The notes under the pieces: model-generated
Told to the model about the DNA's origin: nothing
What the model saw: only the letters and a program-made list of their open reading frames with translations
Database searches by the model: none
Part shown: piece after piece, positions 1 to 6,195 of the stretch
Numbering within the stretch: position 1 is the first letter of the stretch
How the letters are laid out: every line of letters starts with the position of its first letter
Assembly (NCBI GenBank): GCA_001873285.1
Contig: MNYV01000144.1
Span: forward strand, 1 to 15,126
Length of the DNA stretch: 15,126 nt
Direction: 5' to 3'
Origin: Nitrospirae bacterium CG2_30_53_67
GTDB taxonomy: Bacteria; CG2-30-53-67
Made by a program: the position numbers and the translations under genes

Positions 1-176
1 ACATAAACCGACGGAGAATATCCCCGATTGCTGCCGGGCTGCGGCAATTGGGACTCCACAAGGGCTTTCAGGCCAAGACCCTCATTGAACTCGGAGAGCA
101 GGGATAATCCCCCATGGGCCGTTAAAGCCTCGGATGTCGATTCTAACTTGAAAGGAAACACGGTTTGTTGTATCAT
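1..176 (-). CDS. IS1380-family transposase, N-terminal part (runs off the window edge)
   Basis: A minus-strand frame is open from an ATG at 176 to base 1, about 58 codons, so the gene is cut by the window. The product begins MIQQTVFPFKLEST and continues with LTAHGGLSLLSEFNEGLG and QPGSNRGYSPSVYV. This matches the characteristic N-terminus of IS1380-family DDE transposases as I know them: a short leader, then the AHGG, GLG and PGSNRGY blocks. The catalytic residues lie beyond the window, so whether the gene is intact cannot be seen. The start is preceded by AGGGGTGATGAG, a plausible ribosome site. The transposase would act on its own element's terminal repeats. The outer end of the element probably lies between the gene and about position 292, but I cannot place the terminal repeat without the other end. 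Confidence 0.85.
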   Translation of the reverse strand, partial: MIQQTVFPFKLESTSEALTAHGGLSLLSEFNEGLGLKALVESQLPQPGSNRGYSPSVY

Positions 177-212
177 CTCATCACCCCTTTTGGTTGGCGG
201 TTTCACCTTACA

Positions 213-248
213 GGTGAGTATTATACTCACCAGAAACCTATAAACCAA
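213..248 (-). promoter_or_regulatory. Transposase promoter embedded in a palindrome
   Basis: Reading the minus strand, a TTGGTT -35 (plus 243-248) lies 17 bp from a perfect TATAAT -10 (plus 220-225). The -10 sits in the middle of the perfect inverted repeat GGTGAGTAT-T-ATACTCACC (213-231). A protein bound to the palindrome would occlude the promoter, so this is a candidate autoregulatory operator for the transposase gene starting at 176. The sequence elements are seen directly; the regulation is inferred. Confidence 0.55.
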
Positions 249-298
249 GAGGGTTTTTTGTTCTTAATGATTTTCTATCGCTGATTTAGGGTTCCGCC

Positions 299-482
299 CG
301 GGTCTGCGACAAATTTATAGGTAACCATTTCTCTAACACTCATTCCCCGACTCGATCGGGGAATCCAGACAAAACATAAGGAGTGGATGCTCCGGTTGGC
401 CCTGTCCTCCGATCCCCCGATCAAGTCGGAGGACAGGCCCGATCGGGGGATCGAAGGACAGACATTTTTGTCGCACATCCCC
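299..482. repeat. MITE-like element A, copy 1
   Basis: The left end reads GGGTCTGCGACAAATTTATA. The right end, reverse-complemented, reads GGGGATGTGCGACAAAAATG, so the element has imperfect terminal inverted repeats. A second copy with better ends is at 4286-4412. Both copies also share an internal palindrome built on CCCCGA-loop-TCGGGG (here 342-364). There is no coding capacity. Size, terminal repeats and repeated occurrence fit a non-autonomous miniature element; the autonomous partner is not in the window. This copy carries an extra hairpin block at 401-452 that copy 2 lacks. Confidence 0.7.
401..452. repeat. Two overlapping, mutually exclusive hairpins
   Basis: The arm CCTGTCCTCCGA (401-412) pairs perfectly with TCGGAGGACAGG (426-437). 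The arm GATCCCCCGATC (411-422) pairs perfectly with GATCGGGGGATC (441-452). The second arm set starts inside the first stem and crosses its loop, so a transcript could form one stem or the other but not both. No U-rich tract follows at 453. The block lies inside element A, upstream of the predicted selA promoter, so it is probably a nested repeat rather than a selA leader switch. Confidence 0.6.
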
Positions 483-493
483 GCGGAACCATC

Positions 494-523
494 TTGACTT
501 GAATGTGCGCGATAGGGTATTTT
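494..523 (+). promoter_or_regulatory. Predicted selA promoter
   Basis: TTGACT (494-499) and TATTTT (518-523) are separated by 18 bp, giving a sigma-70-type promoter with a start near 530 and a leader of roughly 70 nt before selA. It begins 12 bp after the right end of element A, so the element sits immediately upstream of the promoter. Confidence 0.5.
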
Positions 524-602
524 ACATGAATCTGAACAGCCGGAGGGAGACCTTAAGAACTCATTTGGGAGATGCCGCCGAGGATCAAACAAGGAACCAA
601 GA

Positions 603-2015
603 GTGAATCAAGGAAACAAAAAACTTCGGAATCTACCCGCCGTTGAAACCGTCCTGAATGCCCCGGACATCCAGCAGGCGCTCAAGGAAACGCCGAGATG
701 GCTGATCCTGGATGCCATACGGAGTGTCCTCAACCGGATCCGTGAGAAAATCCTCTCCGGATTTCCGATGTCCGATGAGGAAACCGGCCTGATGATGATC
801 ATTCCGCTCGTCATGGAGTCCATGAAGACCCTGGGGCGCTGCCGACTCCGGCCGGTGATCAACGCGACGGGCGTGGTCATCCATACCAATCTTGGCCGCT
901 CGGTCCTATCCCAGGAGACCATGGACCATGTAGCGGAAGTCTCGTCCCGATATTCCAACTTGGAGTATGATCTTGAAACAGGGAGACGCGGCTCGCGCGA
1001 GAGCCACGTGGAAGAGATCCTCTGCCGGCTCTCCGGCAGCGAGTCGGCCCTGGTGGTCAACAACAATGCCGGCGCCGTACTCCTTGCGTTGAACACCCTG
1101 GCCGAGGACAAAGAGGTCATCGTTTCCAGGGGCCAGCTCGTGGAGATCGGCGGCTCATTCCGGATCCCTGACGTGATCAGGAAATCCGGCTGCACCCTGA
1201 TCGAAGTGGGGACCACAAACAAGACCCACCCCAGGGATTACCGGAATGCCGTCAGCCCGAAAACCGCCTGCCTGCTCAGGGTCCATTTGAGCAACTTTGA
1301 AATGAAAGGGTTTGTCCTGGAGGTCTCCCGCAAAGAGATCAAGGAGATCGCCCTCGAATTCGACCTCCCGCTCGTGGAGGATCTGGGGAGCGGGAGCCTG
1401 ATCGACCTCTCTGAATACGGATTAAAAAAGGAACCCACGGTGCAGGAATCCATTGACGAAGGTGTCGATCTGGTGACGTTCAGCGGGGATAAGCTTCTGG
1501 GCGGGCCGCAGGCCGGGATCTTGGCCGGCAAGAAAGCCATCCTCGACAAAATCAAAAAAAACCCGCTCACCAGGGCCCTGCGGGTCGATAAGATGACCCT
1601 TGCGGCCTTGGAATCGACCTTGCGGGAATGGATGGACCCAGGCCAAGCCCTGAAACGGATCCCCGCACTGAGAATGATGACCCTGCCGGCCGGCGAGCTG
1701 AAATTCAGGGCCGAAAAACTTTCGGCGATGATCCGATCCAGAATTGGAGACGCCCTGGTTATCGAGGTCGAGCAGGATGTCTCCGAGGTCGGCGGCGGCG
1801 CCTCACCGGAAGCCGCCATCCCGACTTGGGTGGTCTCCCTTTACTCATCGAAGGTTTCTGTAAACGAGATCGAAGAGTCCTTCCGCTTTGCCGATCCCCC
1901 GGTCATCGGACGGATTAGAAAAAACCGATTCATTCTGGACGTGAGAACGGTTCAGGACCATGACCTCGAGGAGATCGCCGTCGCAGCGGAAGAGGCCATG
2001 GGTGCAAAAGAGTAG
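603..2015 (+). CDS. selA: L-seryl-tRNA(Sec) selenium transferase (selenocysteine synthase)
   Basis: Cytoplasmic PLP enzyme that converts seryl-tRNA(Sec) to selenocysteyl-tRNA(Sec) using selenophosphate. The 470-residue product is close to the usual length (about 460). It has an N-terminal helical domain (residues 1-80), the VINATGVVIHTNLGRS block, NNNAGAVLLALNTL, GGSFRIPDV, EVGTTNKTH, and SGDKLLGGPQAG, in which Lys297 is the PLP-binding lysine. The start is GTG, chosen because AAGGAA lies about 7 nt upstream and the N-terminus fits the family. tatC follows 79 bp later on the same strand. The usual partner selB, and selC and selD, are not in the window. The presence of selA implies the organism makes selenoproteins; none is encoded here that I could see. 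Confidence 0.97.
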   Translation: MNQGNKKLRNLPAVETVLNAPDIQQALKETPRWLILDAIRSVLNRIREKILSGFPMSDEETGLMMIIPLVMESMKTLGRCRLRPVINATGVVIHTNLGRSVLSQETMDHVAEVSSRYSNLEYDLETGRRGSRESHVEEILCRLSGSESALVVNNNAGAVLLALNTLAEDKEVIVSRGQLVEIGGSFRIPDVIRKSGCTLIEVGTTNKTHPRDYRNAVSPKTACLLRVHLSNFEMKGFVLEVSRKEIKEIALEFDLPLVEDLGSGSLIDLSEYGLKKEPTVQESIDEGVDLVTFSGDKLLGGPQAGILAGKKAILDKIKKNPLTRALRVDKMTLAALESTLREWMDPGQALKRIPALRMMTLPAGELKFRAEKLSAMIRSRIGDALVIEVEQDVSEVGGGASPEAAIPTWVVSLYSSKVSVNEIEESFRFADPPVIGRIRKNRFILDVRTVQDHDLEEIAVAAEEAMGAKE

Positions 2016-2094
2016 CCGGATGTTTTTTATTTTATATCATTCATGGGAGTCTGGATCCTCCGTCCATATCCCGTGAAATTCTTGGGTTGAGGTC

Positions 2095-2847
2095 ATGATT
2101 GAAGACAAAAAAATGCCCCTGACCGAACACCTGGTGGAACTCCGCTCCAGGCTGATCAAGATGACGATCTGCATCGTGGCCGCCTCAATCGTATGCTATA
2201 TCTTCCGATTCCAAATCCTGGAGTTTGTCCAGGCGCCGATCAAGAAATCCATGAAAAACGAGCCGCTCAGGTATTTTTCCCTGATGGAACCCTTCCTTGT
2301 CCATATCAAGGTATCGGTCTACGCCGGTCTTTTCTTCTCGATCCCGGTCATCCTCTACCAGATGTGGATGTTTGTGGCGCCGGGGCTCCTGGAGAAAGAA
2401 AGAAAATATGTCCTGCCGTTTATCATCATGGGGAGCCTCTTCTTCCTGCTCGGCGCAGGCCTTTGCTACCTGGTCATCCTCCCCTATGGAACCGAGTTCT
2501 TTCTCAGCTTTGATCCCACACTTCAGTCCACCATCAATATTGCAAGCTATATCAGTTTCTATATCTCGATGACCCTGGTTTTCGGGTTCGTCTTCCAACT
2601 CCCCTTGATCATGGTCGTTCTGAGCAGAATCGGATTCGTGACCTCCCAGGGGCTGGCCAAAAAAAGAAGACACGCCATCGTCATCATCTTCATCGTGGCA
2701 GCGATCCTCACCCCTCCGGACCCGGTGAGCCAGACCTGTATGGCCATCCCTCTCGTCATCATGTACGAACTCAGCATCTATCTGACCCGGATCTTCGGAA
2801 GAAAGATCCCGGAAACCAAGAGCGCCGCACTCGAACGCCGGACATGA
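2095..2847 (+). CDS. tatC: Sec-independent protein translocase TatC
   Basis: Inner-membrane receptor of the twin-arginine translocase, which exports folded and often cofactor-containing proteins. The 250-residue product has the cytoplasmic N-terminal motif LTEHLVELRSRL (Glu15), which helps bind the RR signal. It also has six hydrophobic spans, APGLLEKERKY after the first periplasmic region (residues 95-105), FGFVFQLP (163-170, with Gln where the E. coli protein has Glu170), and TPPDPVSQ (206-213) before the last spans. All are hallmark TatC blocks. GAGG lies very close to the ATG, so initiation may be weak or coupled to selA upstream. No tatA or tatB is nearby. The neighbouring selA suggests a link to exported selenoenzymes; that is an inference. 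Confidence 0.97.
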   Translation: MIEDKKMPLTEHLVELRSRLIKMTICIVAASIVCYIFRFQILEFVQAPIKKSMKNEPLRYFSLMEPFLVHIKVSVYAGLFFSIPVILYQMWMFVAPGLLEKERKYVLPFIIMGSLFFLLGAGLCYLVILPYGTEFFLSFDPTLQSTINIASYISFYISMTLVFGFVFQLPLIMVVLSRIGFVTSQGLAKKRRHAIVIIFIVAAILTPPDPVSQTCMAIPLVIMYELSIYLTRIFGRKIPETKSAALERRT

Positions 2848-2866
2848 CCGATCCGCTTCTTATTCT

Positions 2867-2890
2867 AACTTGCAATCAAGTTGAGACTTT
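2867..2890 (+). terminator. Possible weak terminator after tatC
   Basis: AACTTG (2867-2872) and CAAGTT (2877-2882) form a short 6-bp stem with a CAAT loop, followed by gagactttt. It lies 20 bp after the tatC stop. The stem is AT-rich and the U-run short, so confidence is low. The sequence overlaps the edge of the transposase remnant and may be incidental. Confidence 0.25.
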
Positions 2891-3085
2891 TAATCCACGG
2901 CCCCAAGGACTCACAGTCGCGTACTCATACTTGAATTCCCGCACCAGCGCCAGGTTCACCATGGGCCTTAACGGCGCCGGCGCCCAGCAGGAACGGGGAT
3001 CGCTCATCCGACCCAAGCGAGCCTCGTCCTGAAACATCAGACGAACCGGCAAATGGTTCTGGTTCTTCAGGCAGACGGCTTCCAC
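2876..3085 (-). pseudogene. IS630-family transposase fragment
   Basis: The minus strand encodes a 69-residue fragment containing LPVRLMFQDEARLGRM, CWAPAPLRPMV and REFKYEYATVSPWGRG. The FQDEARFG-type block followed by CWAP, RP and YEYATVSP is the signature of the central DDE domain of IS630-type transposases; the Asp in FQDE is one of the catalytic acidic residues. Only the middle of the protein is present: there is no N-terminal helix-turn-helix, no C-terminal Glu region and no stop-free continuation. This is therefore a dead remnant of an insertion sequence lost from this site. A plus-strand open frame over the same bases is its shadow. Confidence 0.85.
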
Positions 3086-3472
3086 AAGCTCCGGGAGTTT
3101 TTTTTAAACTCTTCTTGCGCAGCCTGTTTATGGAGAGGCAAAGGTCTGAATCACGTGAAGTTCATGCTGATAGGACATTTTCTGAACGCAAAGCTCAATA
3201 AACAGCAATATGCCTATCAGAAAAAGCTCGAGCAGATGGAAGAAAAACTAAGTCCTTCAATTCATAATTTCGATTACGAACCTATGAACTCAGGACTGAG
3301 TACTGAGTGAGCATTTAACCGGATCTTGCTACACAAAAATGTGTCACCATATTTACGAATCCAAGCACTAATCAACCGCACCAATAATCTGCTCCTGGAA
3401 TATTGATTAGAAGTAATGATCTTGCAGTTATCTGTTTCGAGAATTCAGTATCCCGGGTCGAATTTTCAGGGT
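3086..3472. other. Gene-poor spacer between the transposase remnant and slyD
   Basis: No recognisable gene. An open plus-strand frame ends at 3310 (its lysine-rich tail includes NAKLNKQQYAYQKKLEQMEE), but its first part overlaps the IS630 remnant and it has no family resemblance I can name. Within the spacer are a truncated end of repeat element B (3343-3360) and the inverted repeat CTAATCAA (3368-3375) / TTGATTAG (3403-3410), separated by 27 bases. Nothing resembling a strong terminator for the minus-strand slyD was found. Confidence 0.5.
3343..3360 (-). repeat. Truncated end of element B
   Basis: The sequence GTCACCATATTTACGAAT is the exact reverse complement of 18 bases at 4057-4074 inside the left terminal repeat of element B. 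It lies in inverted orientation, on the other side of slyD. Only one end is present, so this is a solo or truncated copy whose body should extend leftward; no opposite end is seen to the left. Confidence 0.65.
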
Positions 3473-3994
3473 CTAACCGCCGCAACTGCATCCGCTTCCG
3501 CATTGCGAAGCGTCACCCTGATCGCAGGACGACATGCTGTTCAGCTCATCGATCTCTTCCTGAGAAGCCTTTCTGACGGATTTGATCACGATATCAAAGA
3601 CCAAAGTCTTCCCGGATAGGGGATGGTTCAGGTCGATCTCCGCCATGTCCTGTTCGATAGCCGTCACCGCAAAGGTCACAGGCATCCCCTGGGGAGACCT
3701 GGATTGAAAGGTCATGCCGACCTTGAGCTCCAAATCCTCAGAGAAATGGCTGACCGGGACCTTCTGGATCAGTTCGGGAACATGCTCCCCATACCCATCT
3801 TCCGGCTGGATCACTGCCTGAAAAGAGTCGTTCTCTTCCCGGCCCATTAATTCCTTTTCCAAACCGGGGATGATCTGGTTATAGCCGCAGATGAACTCGA
3901 TCGGTTCATCGGGCTTGGATTTGTCCACCACCTCCCCGGATTTGAGGCTCAGTTGATAATCCATAGTGACATGCGATTCTTTTTGAATTTTCAT
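3473..3994 (-). CDS. slyD: FKBP-type peptidyl-prolyl cis-trans isomerase, SlyD-like
   Basis: Cytoplasmic prolyl isomerase and chaperone. With the start at 3994 the product is 173 residues, preceded by AAAGGG about 9 nt upstream; an in-frame ATG at 4033 would add 13 residues without a better ribosome site. Visible blocks are VTMDYQLSLKSGEVVD, GYNQIIPGLEKELMG, QPEDGYGE (63-70), then the insert-in-flap chaperone domain (about 70-120), and the SlyD signature DLNHPLSGKTLVFDI (121-135). The last 20 residues contain four cysteines (157, 165, 169, 171) in a Gly/Ser-rich tail. In E. coli SlyD a His/Cys-rich tail binds nickel and supplies hydrogenase maturation. The tail here is shorter and lacks histidine, so metal binding is likely but the metal is unknown. 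The gene stands alone between repeats. Confidence 0.95.
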   Translation of the reverse strand: MKIQKESHVTMDYQLSLKSGEVVDKSKPDEPIEFICGYNQIIPGLEKELMGREENDSFQAVIQPEDGYGEHVPELIQKVPVSHFSEDLELKVGMTFQSRSPQGMPVTFAVTAIEQDMAEIDLNHPLSGKTLVFDIVIKSVRKASQEEIDELNSMSSCDQGDASQCGSGCSCGG

Positions 3995-4050
3995 ATTCTT
4001 TACCCTTTTTAAAAATATAATAAAAACATCCATCCCTTGAAGAACTAAGC

Positions 4051-4207
4051 GGTCCTATTCGTAAATATGGTGACGTACCGAGAGGGTCGTAGGGCGGGTT
4101 CATCAAGGCGCGCGACCGAGGCGTACCCCTCTGGTACACCGCAAGGAGCGGAACGCCGATGAGACCGCCCTACGGCACTCGAATGCCACCGTATTTACGA
4201 ATAGGGC
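4051..4207. repeat. MITE-like element B, complete copy
   Basis: The left end GGTCCTATTCGTAAATATGG and the reverse complement of the right end, GGCCCTATTCGTAAATACGG, agree at 18 of 20 bases. Inside the ends a second inverted pair follows: CGTAGGGCGG with downstream CATCAAGGCG on the left, and CCGCCCTACG with CGCCGATG on the right. At the centre is GTACC-cctct-GGTAC. The whole 157 bp therefore folds as one long imperfect hairpin. There is no coding capacity. A solo end occurs at 3343-3360. The palindromic structure fits a miniature mobile element; a structured RNA is an alternative. Confidence 0.75.
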
Positions 4208-4214
4208 CACTAAG

Positions 4215-4257
4215 GCGCCCACCCATACACATGGATGGGCGCAGGCTATTTTATTTT
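4215..4257 (+). terminator. Orphan terminator-like hairpin
   Basis: GCGCCCACCCAT (4215-4226) and ATGGATGGGCGC (4231-4242) form a 12-bp stem with one C-A mismatch and an ACAC loop, followed by aggctattttattttt. The shape is that of a plus-strand intrinsic terminator, yet no plus-strand gene lies upstream: slyD starts at 3994 and runs the other way. It either protects the downstream phosphate operon from read-through or is part of the surrounding repeat block. Confidence 0.5.
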
Positions 4258-4285
4258 TCCTGTTTTGTCAATTCTTTTAAATCCC

Positions 4286-4412
4286 CTGGGGTGTGCGACA
4301 AATTTATGGGTACACATCAGGATTACATATGTTTGTCATTGTCCGGTCCCCCGATCGAGTCGGGGAATGACACTCTTAGAGAAATATTTACCTATAAATT
4401 TGTCGCAGACCC
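4286..4412. repeat. MITE-like element A, copy 2
   Basis: The left end TGTGCGACAAATTTATGGGT and the reverse complement of the right end, TCTGCGACAAATTTATAGGT, agree at 18 of 20 bases. In reverse orientation its right half resembles the left half of copy 1 (about 299-364), including the ends, the TTTCTCTAA stretch and the CATTCCCCGACTCGATCGGG palindrome. At about 127 bp it is shorter than copy 1 because it lacks the double-hairpin block. It has no coding capacity. Confidence 0.75.
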
Positions 4413-4459
4413 AATCCCCGGCAAGAGATGCGCTGATCCGGCAGGGATTTTAAAAATGA

Positions 4460-4477
4460 TTTTCATTAAACTGTGAT
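4460..4477 (+). promoter_or_regulatory. Pho-box-like sequence upstream of the phosphate operon
   Basis: TTTTCATTAAACTGTGAT matches the classical PhoB box (CTGTCATAAAACTGTCAT) at 14 of 18 positions, counted by eye. The second half-site, CTGTGAT, is nearly perfect. It lies 6 bp before the -35 element of the promoter serving two phosphate-uptake genes, the context in which PhoB control is expected. The first half-site is weak, so this is a candidate only. Confidence 0.45.
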
Positions 4478-4483
4478 TATACC

Positions 4484-4512
4484 TTGACGGGAGGGACCTG
4501 ATCAGCTAATAT
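4484..4512 (+). promoter_or_regulatory. Predicted promoter of the DUF47-pit operon
   Basis: TTGACG (4484-4489) and TAATAT (4507-4512) are spaced by 17 bp. The expected start is near 4519, giving a leader of about 80 nt before the first gene. Confidence 0.55.
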
Positions 4513-4521
4513 CTTCTCGTC

Positions 4522-4538
4522 TTTCAGAATATCTGAAA
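4522..4538. promoter_or_regulatory. Operator-like palindrome just after the transcription start
   Basis: TTTCAGA-ATA-TCTGAAA is a perfect 7-bp inverted repeat with a 3-base centre. It begins about 3 bp after the predicted transcription start of the phosphate operon, a typical repressor position. The stem is too weak to be a terminator. I do not recognise the regulator. Confidence 0.45.
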
Positions 4539-4601
4539 CAAATAACAAAGAAAGCCGGCAGGCCTCATCCGGCGCCTGGTGTTCCCGATAAGGTAAAAAA
4601 C

Positions 4602-5219
4602 ATGAAAATTTTCCCCAAGCAGGTCGATTTCTTTGAAATATTTGATCAAGCAGCGGATAATGTCAATGAGGCGTCCTCTCATCTCGTGGATCTTTTTGCC
4701 GATTTTTCCCTCCTGGAAGAAAAGATCAAAAAAATCTACGACCTCGAACAGAAAGGGGATACCCTGACGCACGAGGTCATGAAAAGGCTGAATATGACTT
4801 TCATCACGCCGATTGACCGGGAGGACATTCATACCCTGGCGGCCCGGCTGGACGATGTCCTGGACCTGATCTGGGGGGCCGTGGATCGGTTAAGCGTTTT
4901 CAGGATACAGGCCGGCACCCCGCAGGCCCTTGAACTGGCAAAGACGCTCCACAAGACCACCGAAGCCATTGTCCGGACCATCGGTTATCTCAAAGAAAAA
5001 AAATACTCCTTTGTCTCCGACACCTGTATTGAGATCAACCGGCTGGAAAACAAGGTGGACCGGATCTTCAGGGATGCCCTGGGACAACTCTTTGATGACA
5101 TCAAGGACCCTTTGATGATCATCAAATGGAAAGAGATCTATGAACATCTTGAAGATGCATCGGACCGCTGCGAGGATGTGGCCAATATCCTCGAGAGCAT
5201 CGTCTTAAAATATGCTTGA
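4602..5219 (+). CDS. DUF47 (PhoU-like) phosphate-transport accessory protein
   Basis: Cytoplasmic all-helical protein of the DUF47/PhoU-related family, usually encoded beside Pit-type transporters and thought to regulate or assist them. The 205-residue product shows family features: FFEIFDQAADNVNEASSHLV near the N-terminus, a helical stretch ending YDLEQKGDTLTHEVMKRL, the conserved TFITPIDREDIHTLAARLDD block (residues 66-85), and the C-terminal WKEIYEHLEDASDRCEDVAN block. Acidic pairs in the helices fit the metal-cluster sites known in PhoU. The ATG follows TAAGG at about 9 nt. Its last 8 bases overlap the start of pit, indicating translational coupling and probably a fixed ratio of the two proteins. 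Confidence 0.93.
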   Translation: MKIFPKQVDFFEIFDQAADNVNEASSHLVDLFADFSLLEEKIKKIYDLEQKGDTLTHEVMKRLNMTFITPIDREDIHTLAARLDDVLDLIWGAVDRLSVFRIQAGTPQALELAKTLHKTTEAIVRTIGYLKEKKYSFVSDTCIEINRLENKVDRIFRDALGQLFDDIKDPLMIIKWKEIYEHLEDASDRCEDVANILESIVLKYA

Positions 5220-6195
5220 AGTTATTCTTATCATCGTGATTTTGGCCGTTCTCTTTGATATCAGCAACGGTTGGAATGACTCTGCCAATGCCATTGCCAC
5301 GGTGGTCTCCACCCGGGTGCTCAGCCCTTTACAGGCAGTCATCCTCTCCGCCATCATGAATATCCTGGGGGCGTTTTCCTCCACGGCCGTGGCCAAGACC
5401 ATCGGCTCCGGAATCGTGGCCCCGGATTCCGTCACCAATATCGTGGTGGGTTCGGCCCTGATCTCGAGCTTTCTCTGGAATGCGGCCATGACATTGATCG
5501 GGATGCCTGTGAGCGCCTCCCATGCACTGATCGGGAGCCTCATGGGCGCGGCCGTGGCCTTCAAGGGGATCGGGATTCTGGAGTATGCGGGACTGACCAA
5601 GATCTTTCTGGCGCTTTTAATTTCTCCGGTCTTGGGGATTCTGGGAGGCTTTTGCCTGATGAAGGCAATCCTTGCATTCTTCGGGACCCGCTCTCCTGGT
5701 AAAATCAACAAGGTCTTCGGCAGGCTTCAGCTCGTCTCATCCGCCTTTATGGCCTTTTCCCACGGTTCCAATGACGCCCAGAAGGTCATGGGGATCATCA
5801 CCCTCTCTCTGGTCAGCGGGGGCTTCCTCCAGGCCCTTGAGGTTCCCTTCTGGGTCATCCTGGTCTGCGCCATGGCCATGGGGGTGGGGACGGCCATAGG
5901 AGGTTGGCGCGTGATCAAGACCCTCGGGGTGCAGATGCTGAAGCTCCAGCCCGTCCACGGATTCGCGGCCGAGACATCGGCAAGCCTGATCATCATCATA
6001 TCAAGCTTTTTCGGCCTTCCTGTCAGCACGACCCATGTCATCTCGACCAGTATCATGGGGGTCGGAGCCACTCAAAGGATCAGGGCTGTGCGCTGGGGTG
6101 TGGCAGGAAAGATCGTTTTGGCGTGGTTCTTTACACTCCCCATGAGCATCCTCATGGCGTGGCTGATCTGCAAGATCTTGCTCCGGATCCTCTAA
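5212..6195 (+). CDS. pit: PiT-family inorganic phosphate transporter
   Basis: Inner-membrane cation-coupled phosphate symporter. The 327-residue product is the short bacterial form (E. coli PitA is near 500) and has about ten hydrophobic segments. Both family signature repeats are present: FDISNGWNDSANAIATVVST (residues 15-34) and AFSHGSNDAQKVMGI (about 182-196). They form the inverted-topology halves that bind phosphate. GMPVSASHALIG and GLPVSTTHVISTS are the paired P-S-x-x-H segments. The ATG lies inside the end of the DUF47 gene. The stop codon abuts the stop codon of the convergent doxX with no bases between, so there is no room for a dedicated terminator. Confidence 0.95.
   Translation: MLEVILIIVILAVLFDISNGWNDSANAIATVVSTRVLSPLQAVILSAIMNILGAFSSTAVAKTIGSGIVAPDSVTNIVVGSALISSFLWNAAMTLIGMPVSASHALIGSLMGAAVAFKGIGILEYAGLTKIFLALLISPVLGILGGFCLMKAILAFFGTRSPGKINKVFGRLQLVSSAFMAFSHGSNDAQKVMGIITLSLVSGGFLQALEVPFWVILVCAMAMGVGTAIGGWRVIKTLGVQMLKLQPVHGFAAETSASLIIIISSFFGLPVSTTHVISTSIMGVGATQRIRAVRWGVAGKIVLAWFFTLPMSILMAWLICKILLRIL

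Noticed and set aside
275-592. Minus-strand open frame before selA
   Set aside because: It runs through the palindromes of element A, so its length comes from repeat composition; no family resemblance.
526-606. 26-codon leader frame overlapping the selA start as GTGA
   Set aside because: Its ATG lies upstream of the predicted transcription start, the ribosome site is poor and the peptide resembles nothing.
2844-3032. Plus-strand frame overlapping the tatC stop as ATGA
   Set aside because: It is the shadow of the minus-strand IS630 transposase fragment.
3053-3310. Plus-strand frame of 85 codons with a lysine-rich tail
   Set aside because: First part overlaps the IS630 remnant; no ribosome site or recognisable family, so not called as a gene.
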